This document shows positions 1 through 11,812 of a DNA stretch of 64,000 nucleotides, piece by piece. This stretch comes from Cryptomeria japonica. Lineage: Eukaryota; Streptophyta; Pinopsida; Cupressales; Cupressaceae. The position numbers were made by a program, and so were the translations under genes. The stretch is taken from contig NC_081412.1 of NCBI RefSeq assembly GCF_030272615.1, forward strand, positions 100,875,796-100,939,795, read 5' to 3'. Each line of letters starts with the position of its first letter. The stretch's first letter is position 1. Below the pieces are notes generated by a model that was given only the letters and a program-made list of their open reading frames with translations, did not search any database and had not been told where the DNA came from.

Positions 1-1418
1 ACGTCACATCACACACTCCAGACATTGTTTGTTTGTATTGCATACTCTCTATGTATTTATCACCCTATAATACTTTCCTCTACTTTTCTCCAATTGCTCT
101 CTTCTAGGAAGTTGATGAGATTGTTTCCATGTCATTCAAGATAATGTATGCTTGCTTTCTTTATGAAATTTACTTGCACATGAGTCTTCAGCTTGTATGT
201 TCTGCTTCCGTACAAATATAAATTTTAATTCACCCTTAGATGATAATTAAATAAAATAGGCATTTGTAAAGAAAATATTTATTCATTGGATGTTACATAT
301 TATCTGACGAAAATATCCTAGATCCAATTCTTGGAGAAAGGAAACATCATTGATAAATATTTTTTCAAATAACACTGAATCAAATAAATTAAAAATGTTT
401 CATGTAATTTTTAAAATTAGAACTCATGCAATGCTTTCTTGCACCGATGCCAAAGCCGTCTGACCCACACCATTATTCATAATAGAACAAATCAATATAA
501 TAAGCTATTATAAAGAATACATATAAAAATATGAAAGAACATTAAATTACCATTACAAACCCATAAACTATTAAATAGTGAAAATAGATATAAATTTGTA
601 AATGTATCCCTACAAACACTACAACCATAACCAAAACAAAAAAAATTCTTACCCGCAGAAACTAAGTAGCTGGTGAGTTGCAAGTCTACAACATCTCTCA
701 GATGATCGAACTATTTCTTAATTTTGTTCTTCCGATTAGTCAATGGATTTAGTTGCATGTACAAGTTTTCTATTTGAAGCCTTTTGTTTCCTTCTACACC
801 ATTCTTCATGTCTATAGTATTGGATAGTTATACAATTTGTGATGCTATAATATCTATGTGACCCTTAATATCCTTAGTATATTTAGGCCACTGCCTTTAA
901 AACATGCATGCCACCACTACATCCTTTACACTTTTAAAAAAAAAAAAATTATGCTTTCTTGTAGTTGGATATGTGTTGTTGCACATCTAATCACCCAAAC
1001 TTCTAGTCTTTTCTCTTCCACCTTCTTCTCTACATCCTTCAAAACTTTGGCTTCCAATTTGAAAGAATGTTCCTTAAATCCATTAAGCATCAATTGTTTT
1101 TTCTCTGCACTTGACAAAGACTCATCCAAGAATACTTCTATAAGTCCTTCATGAAGGACTTTCACTACATCATTAATAATTTATGTTCCCTATATTTGAG
1201 ACTTAATAAAATTATTGTGAGTAGAATGGTGAAGTTTATCACCCAAACAAATCCTATGCAAGGGAGACAATCACTTAAGGTCCATCTAATCTTGAGACAT
1301 TGATGCGCACTTTAGCATGTCACGTCCTAAATTGACAAGACTCATGATTGGGACCCAAAATATGACCCCTCATTTCTTGCCTCATGTGTGAGTAAAAATT
1401 GAAACACTTTATGTATGA
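1..1418. other. No gene recognised
   Basis: AT-rich sequence with no convincing coding region, LTR or RNA gene. A 79-codon frame at 926-1165 on the minus strand is listed separately. The stretch ends where the duplicated repeat unit starts near 1419. Confidence 0.5.
926..1165 (-). CDS. Short unrecognised ORF, possibly a coding fragment
   Basis: This 79-codon frame reads as a mostly helical, charged peptide rich in Lys, Glu and Leu, ending in a run of Phe encoded by a poly-A tract. The composition is more protein-like than the spurious frames around it, so it could be a scrap of a transposon or host gene. No domain, start context or neighbour supports a function. I do not recognise it; chance is a real alternative. 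Confidence 0.15.
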   Translation of the reverse strand: MKVLHEGLIEVFLDESLSSAEKKQLMLNGFKEHSFKLEAKVLKDVEKKVEEKRLEVWVIRCATTHIQLQESIIFFFLKV

Positions 1419-2353
1419 TTAGGTATAAAAGGAATCCTACCCTGTCATTTGAAGGGGTCTACCTACAATTCAAGTGATCTCTTAATTATTAAATCAATTA
1501 AATTCCAAGTGAACAAGCAATCAAGCATTCATCAAGCATTGAAGGAGAATTCAAGTTAAAGAACAACATTCATAATCAACAGTTTGCATGACATCCTAAA
1601 ACCTTGTGTGAGGATTCAAGAAAGATTCATCAAGGTATCATGTTCAATTTTAAGAATTTTTAGATTAGATCTAAAGGGATAATTTTAAAGAGGGAGGAAG
1701 AGATCTTTTCCTAAAGATGTCTACCTCCAAAAATAGAGGAGATATTTAATAAAGATATCATCTTTTAAATTAAGAAATGGGTAGGAGATTAAGAATACAA
1801 ACCTTCCATATTGCACACTTCAAGGTATATTCAAACCTATTTGACCTAGGAAAGCCCCCATCAACAAACCTATTTTCATCATTTTGTGTGTAGGAAATTG
1901 ATTCAAGAGTTATGTGTGAAGAATTTGGCAAAGTAAATGATGACAATCAAACTCAAATTTTGATGGCATGAAAAGAAAAAGAGTAAGCCAGTTCACACCT
2001 CCTAGTCCCAAGAATTTTTGACAACCTTTTGATAGTAGATTTTGTGTTCCATCCTAATCCAAATAGATACAATTGTGTTGTTTGGGTAATGTATTCCAAA
2101 TAGATATAATTGCATACCATTTATCTATCTTGAAAGCCTTTTATCCTGATGGCATTAAATTAAAGTTCCTTCTCTATTTTCCGGTGATCTCTGGAGCAGA
2201 GGTTGCTTTGCATTGACCTGGGATACATTTAACTTGTGTTGTATCTGTGGAAATATGTATCATAGGTTGATGCAATGCAACCTCTACTCCACCAATACCA
2301 AATAGAAGAGAAAGTACTTTAATTTAATACCATCAGGATAAAATGATTTCAAG
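1419..2353 (+). repeat. Duplicated repeat unit, copy 1
   Basis: Copy 1 starts at a TATA-like 'taggtataaaagga' and runs to the end of a fold-back hairpin (2129-2353). Segments 1419-1557, about 1580-1655, 1800-2060 and 2080-2353 each have a close match, in the same order, in 2361-4921. The TATA-like start followed by a conserved leader looks like part of an LTR or other promoter-bearing repeat, but I see no PBS, polypurine tract or coding capacity. Confidence 0.6.
2129..2353. mobile_element. Fold-back (MITE-like) hairpin, copy 1
   Basis: The 225-bp segment starts with 'cttgaaagccttttatcctg' and ends with its near-exact reverse complement. The two arms pair over roughly 100 bp each, leaving a short loop near 2230-2250. 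This fits a fold-back MITE or a long hairpin transcript. No coding capacity is present. The flanks match those of copy 2, so the hairpin was duplicated with its surroundings rather than inserted twice. Confidence 0.65.
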
Positions 2354-2499
2354 ACATATATTAGGTATAAAAGGAAGCTTAACCTATCATTTGAATAATT
2401 CTACCTACAATTCAAGTGATCTCTTAATTATTAAATCAATTCAATTCCAAGTGAACAAGCAATCAAGCATTCAACAAGCATTGAAGGAGAATTCAAGTT

Positions 2500-3958
2500 G
2501 GTGCAGGTGCATTTGGAAGACTAAAGGACTCAATGAAGCCATTAAAGACTTTTGAAGGTCTTAAGAGTGAAGAGACAATCAATTATGATGTCTTAAGGTC
2601 CATTATGGCCTTTAATGATGAAAATTGTATTAAGTTTGTAATTCGTCCTAAAGGGCCTGGTAAGGACCTTAGGACCAACAAAAAGATGTAATAGGAATTT
2701 ATGGCTTAGGGAGTCTAGAAGAGTTTAGGCAAGTTCAATAAATCATTTCATGACCTTGTGTGTCAGAAATTAAGATTTTTTGATCAAATGGTTGATGTAA
2801 TGCTTTGTACAGCAGAGAATGTTGGTGTACGGACTGGGACAAGCAATAACAACAAATTTTTGTTTTCTTGCAATTTTTTGGTTTTTTGGCTTATGGTAAC
2901 TTTGTCTTGAGTGTGTATTCAAATTCCTAATTCATTGAAGAGACCTTGAACATCTTACTTATAGGTAAGATGCATTGATAATCCATTTGTCTCAGACTTT
3001 AGACTAGTTGCATTAACTGTTCTAACAGATTTGTGCAATTTGGCATTTGATTTGGTTGATTTACAATGAGAATGGTCATTCCATGAATGTAAAAGGCCTA
3101 ATATTCATGGGATGGCACTCCTCTAACATGTACAATAAATTACTAACAAGTTGATGTGCAGATTGGGTGGAGAACCGAGGTGATCACCAAAACAGCGAAT
3201 GTAAGAGTGGAGAAATTGCTTGCTAAGGAGCAGCAGTAGCAAATCCACCTTAAGGAGGGGCACATTTTATGATTTAAAGTGTTTAGAAATTTCAAATGAA
3301 AGGTGAATCCATCATCATTTGGATGGTATAGTTTTTGGAAGAGGGGTATATGAGAAACCCTACTTTTAAGGGTTTGTGAGAGGCTAAATAAGGAATTCTG
3401 CATCTAAGAAGGTTAAACCTTGTAAATAATTGCATTTTCCTTAGTTTTGAATCATATTGGATGACTTTTGAGAGTCTGAGAGTCAGGGAGTTAAAACATT
3501 ATATACTTCCTTTGTAAAATTTGTCATTTTTAGAGTCCAAAAATAGTGCATAGTTATAGGACAACATATACTTTCCAAAGCAACCATATGCAATATTATG
3601 GTATGTTGAAGAGAAGACAAATGGGCATCTAAATATCCAAATTTTTGTTTAGTTGTTTTGGAAAGTTGAGAGAAAACAATTCATTTTCCTCGTTGGAGGG
3701 CTAATTGGGCAACTACACCTAGAAGGATAAAAAGAGGGCTTTACACTTGAACAAGTTCTTGGAACCACAAAACCAATTAAAACAACTTATTTGGAGGTAT
3801 TACAAACATTCCATACCTTTGGAATCATTTGAAAAAGTGTTGGTTTGCATTTGACCTATTTGAGCTATTTGTGTGCAAGTAGGCCTAGGGGTTTGGACCT
3901 TGTATTTCCCTTATAGATATTAAAGGTTCATTTATCACACCCTCCTCTTCATCACAAT
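2500..3958. other. Unclassified insertion in repeat copy 2
   Basis: This 1.46-kb segment is absent from copy 1 at the same point. I see no terminal inverted repeat, LTR pair, clear target-site duplication or coding region in it. It may be a worn transposon, or sequence that copy 1 lost. Confidence 0.4.
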
Positions 3959-4695
3959 TTAAAGCACAACATTGATGATCAACATTCTACATGACATCCT
4001 AAAACCTTGTGTGAGGATTCAAGAAAGATTCATCAAGGTATCATGTTCAATTTTAAGCATTTTTAGATTAGATCCATCCTTTCCCTCAAAAGGAAAACAT
4101 TATACTTCAAGGTTAATTCACAACCCAAGGTTTGACCTAGGAAATACCCCATCAACATACCCATTTTTTGTCATTTTGTGTGTAGTAAATTGATTCAGGA
4201 GTTACATGTGAAGAATTTGGCAAAGTAAATGATGACAATCAAACTCAAATTTTGATGGCATAAAAAGCATAAGAGTAGGCCATTTCACACCTACTAGTCC
4301 CAAGAATTTTTGAAAACCTTTTGATAGTATATTCTATGTACCATCCTAATCCAAAAAGAATTCATTTTTCCTACATCTGATAGTCATTGCTAAAATCAAT
4401 TTAAAGTGTATTCATTTAGGGACCTTTCATAAAATATTCTCAACTTACACATCATAAAAGGATCTTAAAATATTCATTGTTTATAATGATAAGAATTTGG
4501 TTGTTCCATACACCTTCCTTTACTATTTTAAAAATATCATCGACCAAAATATTGTGTAACAGTAGTATGGAGTGCATTTCATCTATTTTATGCCCAAAGA
4601 TTTCATCATACAACTTTCTTTTCAAAGGTGACTGATCGATTGCGTTGTTTGGGTAATGCATTCCAAATAGATACAGTTGCATACCATTTATCTGT

Positions 4696-4921
4696 CTTGA
4701 AATCCTTTTATCCCAATTGCATTAAATTTAAATTCTTTCTCTATTTTCTAGGGGATCTCTGGAGCAGAGGTTGCTTTGCATCGACCTAGGATACATTTAA
4801 CTTGTGTTGTATCTGCAGAAATATGTATCCTAGGTCGATGCAATGCAACCTTTTCTCCACCAATACCAGATAGAAGAGAAATTACTTTAATTTAATGCCA
4901 TCAGGATAAAATTCTTTCAAG
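4696..4921. mobile_element. Fold-back (MITE-like) hairpin, copy 2
   Basis: A 226-bp palindromic segment homologous to 2129-2353, with the same start 'cttgaaatccttttatcc' and the same reverse-complement end '...ctttcaag'. The centre is the near-palindrome 'atcctaggtcgatgcaatgc' facing 'gcatcgacctaggat'. Differences between the copies are scattered, so both arms have aged. Confidence 0.65.
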
Positions 4922-4928
4922 ACATATA

Positions 4929-4997
4929 TTAGGTATAAAAGGAAGCCTACCCTGTCATTTGAAGGGGTCTACCTACGATTCAAGTGATCTCTTAATT
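4929..4997 (+). repeat. Duplicated repeat unit, truncated copy 3
   Basis: The leader of the repeat unit ('ttaggtataaaaggaagcc' onward) appears a third time right after the second hairpin and breaks off after about 70 bp. The layout is therefore unit, hairpin, unit, hairpin, partial unit, as expected from tandem duplication by unequal crossing over. Confidence 0.6.
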
Positions 4998-6359
4998 GCA
5001 AAAGAAAGGAAGAGATAGTTGTAAAAGAGATATTATGGAAACATTACATAATTTAAATGAAAGCAACCAAAATAATGCAGAGAGAACAAAAATCTATAGA
5101 GCATCTATTTTACATACCTCAAATACAAAATTGTAGGGTGGAACAATAAAAAATGTTAAATCAAGTAAAGAATGAAATATCCACACCAAATTCTTATACA
5201 ATGCAGTCCAATTGAAGGATTTTCATTCAACACAAGATAGTGATGGGGTCATTATGATGATTTATTTGAAGGTTCATAAGTTAAAGGTAGTCACTAACAT
5301 ATAAAGAGTGAATAAATTGAAGAGCCCAATGAATTGCCAGCGTAGCATGAGGATGTATGATGTTAATAGTAGCGAAATGATATTATGATGGTGGTGAAAC
5401 TACAAAAAGTTATGATCATATTTTTATTGAGAATGAAAGCAACCACTTTGATCTCATTAATGATAGGCATCATGTTGTAGACTATCAACCCTTGTTGAGC
5501 AAGGGTGTCACATTTTTTAGGCTCGATCCATGCAAGGAGACATTTTGTGTATATGAAGTGGTTTCAATTAACCATTTTGTGTATAAGTAGAGAGGAGAGG
5601 TCGATGTCTTTGTTTATTTGCCAACAAAACAATGAAAGAGGTCCTAACCAAGGAACACACACATCCAAGAAAGGAGAGAATTTGGATTCAGGACAATTCT
5701 ATGCAAGAAAGGATATCAAGTTATAAAAGATAAAAATCAACAAAGGTAAAGTGGATCCTTAAAAAAGAGGAACAATTGAAAACTATTATTCTTGCTCCAC
5801 AATTTAAAGACAAATATAACTAGGCTATTGTGTTTCCTCCCAAGTATGATTGCACATGAAATCATAGTACCATGAATGACAATGAGCCCCTAATAGGTAA
5901 TTAAGCTACCAATGTCATATAGCAAGATAAAAACATAATAGGTTATAAATGTCATTAAGAAGGGATATGATGAGTGTATAACTCATTGTCACCTATTATT
6001 TAAATGTCACTATAACTACAATAAGTTGTTGAATTTTAATCTCCAAATCATGACATTCGTTAGTGGAATAGTTGATGATGCTTGAAAAAAGGATTGTCCT
6101 AATTTTTTTTATGGTTTTTCTTCAATTTTTCAAGGGGAGAGTAATAAAGTTGGCTTTAAGAAACTCATACAAAATGATCTCTTGTTGTGATATTAAAAGT
6201 TGTTGGAAAAATCGTAGATATATTAGACAATGGGGGAGGGGTTGTCAACAAAGGAGGAGGATAGAAACCTAAATCGGTGTATATCACTTAACAAACCACC
6301 TGATACTTAATCGACGTTTCTATCATATGCAAGACAACCAATACTAACTTGTATGTATT
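4998..6359. other. No gene recognised
   Basis: AT-rich, with short chance frames only. No repeat structure or conserved coding segment was seen. Confidence 0.45.
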
Positions 6360-6360
6360 A

Positions 6361-6486
6361 GTTAAGCCCGATAACAATCAATGTTAATAGTTAATATATT
6401 AACCGATATTAATCAGAGTGCATTGGTTAAGCCTGATAACAATCGGTGTTTATAGATAATATGTTAACCGATATTAATTAAAGGCA
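6361..6486 (+). repeat. Two tandem copies of a ~63-bp unit
   Basis: The unit 'gttaag(c)cc/tgataacaatc...ttaaccgatattaat...gcattg' occurs twice in a row. Further 'accgat' motifs lie on either side (about 6270-6560), as in subterminal repeats of some DNA transposons, but no terminal inverted repeats or transposase were seen. Confidence 0.5.
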
Positions 6487-6879
6487 TTGGTTTAAATGTA
6501 AACTGATGCCAATCTGTATTCTATGCTATGAGATTTACAACCGATGATTATCGATAGTTAAGCATTGATCGAACTTTGCAAGTATGGTTGAATATATATA
6601 AATTTAAAAATGATCATCAAATGAAGGAACAATAGCTTGAAGTATTCATCATAGTTTATCAATAGGATAGATGATTGAATGAGAGACTTCATTTCTCTCT
6701 CATTCAATCATTTATCTTACCAAGGCTATCATGCATTAACAAGATAGAGGGACCTTATATCAAATTAAGGAAGGCATGAGAGTGATATATGTATTAGTGT
6801 AATTATTATACTTTTTGAATATTTATCCTTAGTATCACCTAACAACCAACCTTCACACAATGGATGAGGAGAAAGTCCA

Positions 6880-6994
<115 letters not shown>

Positions 6995-7224
6995 GCCAAA
7001 TGTTGGAGAGAAGATTACATGTGTTGACATCCTTAACAATAATTCGCCTTGTATGTTATTGATTCATTATTCCATGAAAATGATTTGCTTATATACTTGA
7101 CTTGTGGTGTCAAGTCTCAAGTTGGCCTGCCTTGTTAATTTAATAATAATATTATGTATATCATCCATATAGGTCTTGACCTATTAAGACGTTATTGCTT
7201 GACTGCCTTTATCACACGCTACAT

Positions 7225-7465
7225 GAGTTTGGGCCCAGCCCAATTACATAATTGCTCAAAATGCATATTGGACCTACCCTATATACAAGTTATATTCAAT
7301 ATAGGACCACAAGTTACAACTTTTAATTAGGGTCAGACCAAATTACAAGTTACATTTATAGGGTTTTTCCAATCCACAAGTTACATTATATAAAGGTCTT
7401 GCCCAAGAAAGACATAATTACAAGTTACATGTATTTGGGCCCAGCCCTAAGTTCGATTTACATAA
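7225..7465 (+). repeat. Cluster of short 'acaagttac' motifs
   Basis: The motif 'acaagttac/t' recurs about five times between 7280 and 7430, at spacings of roughly 25-45 bp. The phrase 'gggcccagccc' occurs at both ends (about 7230 and 7438). It looks like a decayed tandem repeat, with no coding potential. Confidence 0.4.
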
Positions 7466-9713
7466 CAGATAATACATGTGTATTTTAATTGTTATTGACA
7501 ACATTAAAATACAATAGATAGGTATCTGAGATAGCTACAATTTCAACACATTCTAACACATGTATCTATTTCTATGCAATAATTAGTAGTAGCTACATAG
7601 ACTAGCATGGTACATAAGTTCTTTTCTAATAGTGCCCTTCATATGAAATTATTTCAAGATTATTTAGTTGTATTTACCTTCTTAGGTTATGCAAATGGAG
7701 ATTAGATAGGCATGAGTTTCTCAAATGTGTGCACCACAATTATAAACAATTCAAATACTAATAGTATGAATACGATGGAACATTGTGGATAGGGGACAAT
7801 TATCTTTGGAGTAGTCTCACATGCCGGAGTAGTTAGTTGCTAAAGATAGGGAAGTGCAATGCTTTGATGTTCTTTGTTGAGTTGCTGGCCCTTCTTGCTC
7901 TGTAATTCTCGTTGTGTTTACTAAATTTTTATCCCTTTGGTGAAAAAAAAGGAGGTTGATGATAAATATCTATGTTGTCTATTAGTTGATTCCCATGCCA
8001 AAACTTATCACACAAGCTGAAATATGATAATCTTGGTTAAAAAATCTCATACAGAAGAATAATGAGTTATGTCTTAAGTTTCATTGCATGGTGTTATGTG
8101 ACATTGGATAAGTTCACTACTATTAATCATGAAAGATGATGGACTAATCATGGATGGTGCTGAAATTGTTATCAAAAATCTAATGGAGTCGTGGTTTACT
8201 CACAAGGTTGATCAATATGAAATTTCAAGCAGCTTCCTGGGTTCCATAACAATTGCATTTGTGGTCTACTTCACTCATAAATGTCATGAAAACAAAAAGT
8301 ATTAAGATCATATCAAAATTAATAGGTGAATTTGATGAAACATATACTCCTCGAACTTGGCATCCGAGTTAATGAATGTCTGTGATCTGCAGGTTATTCC
8401 CCTAGGATGTGTTTCTTAAATATAGTTCCCAACAAAAAATGATTACACAACAATGGTACATCCATGAATACATGACAAGCATGATGAATCTGAGCAATAA
8501 AATTGTCCAAGGAGATGGCCATGAAACTTATGGATATGGCGACGATGAGGTACAGTTTCAAAATCATTTTATAACGTCAAAGGTTATTATATGAAATATG
8601 CTAATGGTATGAATCTTCTTCATTGGTGTATATACCCAATCATATGTACCCCTAAGACCTTGGAAGTATAGTGTTGAACTGTTGTATAATTCAAGTGCAA
8701 CTTTTTTATCTTATGTATATGTATAGATGTCACCCTAAATCTGACCTCTTTAGTCACTCAATTTTTAGTTATAAATAATAGGGTCTCACTTGCATGCTTG
8801 TCTACTTGTCTATTAATTAGAAACAGACTTAAAATGTTATTTATCTTTGTATATGTGGCTTTGTGAGTAATTTGGCTTTGTTGTTTTGTGTGGGTTGTAT
8901 GCTTTTTATTTGTAAATCACAAGCAAACTATTTAGCTCAAGAGATGAATAGAGGGTTGTGCCACAAAAAACCATTGCCTGTGAAGCCTAAGCTCCACTCT
9001 TGCTCAAGGCTTCAAGATGCAAGTGATGCCATTATGTGATTGGAAATGAAATGTGAAAGCATAAAGTGAGCTACTCATGAAGAGCCCACAATCTATAAAT
9101 TGCACTATGACAAGCTAGGTTTAACCGATGGTCTTCTTGTCCTTGCCTAGCAATGCACTTGAAGTGATTCACATATAACAAGAACATTGCATTTCCTAAG
9201 AACTTGGGTACAACTGAATAATTTATTTATATTAATAAACTATCATTTAATGTCTCTTGGTGTTGTTTACTTAAGAGGGGACCATTAATATGGAGAACAC
9301 ATAGTAAATATACACCATAAGTGTGATCAAGTACTAGAATAAGAAATGAGAAACTCCAGAAGTACATCTAGAAGGTACAAACACCTGGGTGGCTATCCTT
9401 GGAAGTTCAACTTTCACCACAAATAATGGTTGTGAATGTATATGGCAAATGAAGATAATATTTAGTGCCATGATTATCAAATTGAAGCAATTAAAAGTTT
9501 GATATTTTTCCATGGTAAAGGAATTTATAGATTTAACAAATAATTATGTGTAAAATATGCAATAAACTCAAAAAAATTAATTCTTGGTTAACAATATGTG
9601 TTGCACTTGCAAATTAATGTCAAAATGATTAACTTTTGAACTCCTTATGCTCTAGTTAGGCATAATATGTTTTTCTAATACAAGTAAACTAAAATCGCAA
9701 AACTAACAGATAA
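7466..9713. other. No gene recognised
   Basis: AT-rich, with only short chance frames. I looked on the minus strand for the next phosphorylase exon (the conserved glycine-rich block that follows the exon at 9720-9870) and did not find it. Confidence 0.4.
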
Positions 9714-9719
9714 CTATAC

Positions 9720-9870
9720 TTGCTCTACTATATTCTCAAGGTCAAGACCCAACTTGTTGAGAGCAATAGCATATGCATCAGTAATGCCAAGGTTTCCAAT
9801 TGCATTTGTTAGTGCACATCCTTGAAGATATTCTATTGAAAGATAATATGTTTTCTTTGGGTTTTTTAAT
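9720..9870 (-). pseudogene. Alpha-glucan (starch) phosphorylase exon, decayed
   Basis: Reading the minus strand, 151 bases form one exon of 50 codons plus a split one. Its protein matches the N-terminal catalytic half of plant glycogen/starch phosphorylase: 'TYYLSIEYLQG', then 'ALTNAIGNLG', 'AYAIALNKLG' and 'LENIVEQ'. These enzymes release glucose-1-phosphate from starch. The exon has a pyrimidine-rich acceptor (…ctcttttag, 9871-9877) and a GT donor (gtatag, 9714-9719) and no stop. However, the near-invariant Arg of 'LQGRAL' is Cys here (a CGT-to-TGT change) and the Met of 'LSMEF' is Ile. No other exon was seen in the window. It is either a lone exon of a relic copy or one exon of a gene with very long introns; the lost Arg favours a relic. 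The family call is firm. Confidence 0.85.
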
Positions 9871-9877
9871 CTAAAAG

Positions 9878-10597
9878 AGATTACTTCTAGGTTTATTGTA
9901 GATTTTGATCTGCTTCAACTTGCCTCTACCCATCTTATGCCTCTGCCCCCATCCCATTCTCCCCTGTGGGTCTGCTTCAAGGCCCATATGACCCAGAAAA
10001 AACCAGCCGTGGCATTACAGAGACTCAACCTCGATACAGTTGTTGGGGTTTGACAGAGGTGAAACTATGGGTGGGAATACATTGTTGGGGCGGCAACGTG
10101 AGAATGGGAAGAGGCCATGAAAATGATTTGAAATGTCTTGGTCTTTTTTTTTTTTTAAAGTAATGCCCATTGTCATTGAAATTTTGACAAATGTAGACAC
10201 TTTTTGTCAAAAACACAAATGTCATTGCCAATTCCTTCTCTGTCAAAAATATATATTGAATTATTGTTGGAATTTCAACGAATGCGGGCAATTTTTCAAA
10301 AAAAAAAAAATTTACAATATACCTTCTCCGTTGGAAACCTCTGTCAGAATTTTAGGGCAAATGTATTAGTGTTTCACTTTCTCTTGGAGAGCTATTCTCA
10401 AAGTTACAAAAAATTAGCTAGAGCTTCATTATTTTCCAAGATGTCTAAGCTCCATAGTCCTTGTTGATTGCAATCCACAAGTTCAAGGTATGTGAAAGGC
10501 ATTTTATCATTATTATTATTATTATTATTATCAAATATTGGTAACAAAGTTGTTATTCTTATGATTGAAGAGTCATCAGAACACAAAAGGTATTGAT
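9878..10597. other. Non-coding stretch with homopolymers and (ATT)n
   Basis: Contains T and A runs near 10143 and 10299 and a short (ATT)n microsatellite at about 10507-10531. Frames on both strands at 10015-10370 overlap each other and show no conserved feature. No gene seen. Confidence 0.5.
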
Positions 10598-11812
10598 CTA
10601 GGCATGGCCAATCATGAATTTAGTTTTGGGAGAGGTATCATCACTTGAGGACTTGTTTGAATTAGATTCCCCAAAAAAATCATTCAATTTAGAGTCACTA
10701 GATAATTTAAAGTAATCCCACTCATTCATTAGAGTCTTATTCAACATAATAGTCACCAAATGTCTCATCATCGTTAGAAGCACTAGCATTTTCACCCAAG
10801 TAACTTGGTACTAGGAGCAACCTATTCCAATGGCACATACTCAAGCCATCTATATTTAGGTTGTTTCTTATGAAAAATAGGCTTTGTTGCCCCTTATTTT
10901 TGTGGTCCAAAGTCATTGCAACAATCAAAGCCTTTTTTGTGTTGTTCTAAATCCTTTTTCATATTGTTTAACAAGCAACTAAACAAGTTGTACCTCTTCA
11001 TCTATGTAAAGTCGACTAGACACATCATCCTCTATGTTTTCCTTATCTAATTCACCCCACTTAGTGAAATTTGTGGGAGGATTATACTTAATTATGAACT
11101 TTAGTTATTTTTGAATAATATGTCATTTACTATAAGATTTTGGTCAAGCAAGTAGTTTGCCAATGCAAAATGATTCTGCAATGTTGTATTCACCACATCA
11201 TTTATCTTGGACTTGGAACTTGGTCTTGAAAGATTTGGACAATGATGATATATAAATATGACGGGAAGAATTAGAAGATGAGTCTTCCATGTTAATGGTC
11301 TCTTGGCATTTAGGAGTTCCTTTTAGATTGACACAATATTGAAATGGATCAAGATCTCTAGCTATGGAAATTTCAACTTTGTTGAGGGAGAATTTTAAGA
11401 AATTATGATATGTGGAGGGAAAAACCTTCATTGGATGGATTCATGGATGACCAAGAAGGATATTATATGGAAGGATATTATATATAAGACTTGAAACAAT
11501 GTATCCTCAATTTTTGGATCCATTCTAATTCGAAGAGTAATAACTCCTTTTGAAGGATACTCTGCATCACCATAAGATTTTTATTGTTATTGTCTTTGAT
11601 GTGTAAATGCATTCCTCATATAACCCCAAATATTTAATCGCCTTCAAGGTGCAAATATTAACACCTACTCCATCTTCCAAGACTCGCCTGATTTTGCAGA
11701 TATGAATGTAGAAACCTCAAGGCATGCAGGGGGTCATTATGGTTTGACTTATGTGTGGGAATGTCATTTTTTGTGAATGTATATGTTAGGTTGTGGCAAG
11801 GTGACCCACCAT
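10598..11812 (-). pseudogene. Gypsy G1 pol fragment: protease and acidic linker
   Basis: Read from high to low coordinates this is the protease part of a Ty3/Gypsy polyprotein. Around 11620-11675 it gives 'LEDGVGVNICTLKAIKYLG', matching the retropepsin segment of element G2 in this window ('DGGARLNICTLKIIRALG' near 61000). The active-site triplet is D-G-V rather than D-S/T-G. An acidic Ser/Asp-rich linker follows down to about 10600, and the copy ends there without RT. Stops and shifts are frequent. The upstream half of the same protein resumes at 26260 on the far side of element L1: '...DQFHAMV' there joins 'GHLATT' here and aligns with 'DKFQAMVAHM' in G2. Confidence 0.8.
11808..11812. repeat. 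Target-site duplication of L1, left copy (ACCAT)
   Basis: ACCAT directly before the 5' LTR is repeated at 26255-26259 directly after the 3' LTR. This fixes the ends of L1 and shows one integration event into G1 pol. Confidence 0.93.

Larger units (their letters stand above)
2361..4921 (+). repeat. Duplicated repeat unit, copy 2, interrupted
   Basis: Copy 2 follows copy 1 directly in the same orientation. It matches copy 1 at 2361-2499 and again from about 3960 to 4340, and ends in the second fold-back (4696-4921). Relative to copy 1 it holds an extra 1.46 kb (about 2500-3958) and about 290 bp (4352-4640). Copy 1 in turn has a stretch near 1680-1800 that is shortened here. Confidence 0.6.

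Noticed and set aside
1-160. Plus-strand exon after 'gctctcttctag' near 110
   Set aside because: The acceptor looks good, but the 30-40 codons after it match nothing I know and no donor follows.
10015-10467. Overlapping plus and minus frames of 61-88 codons
   Set aside because: They run through A and T homopolymers, conflict with each other, and show no conserved motif.
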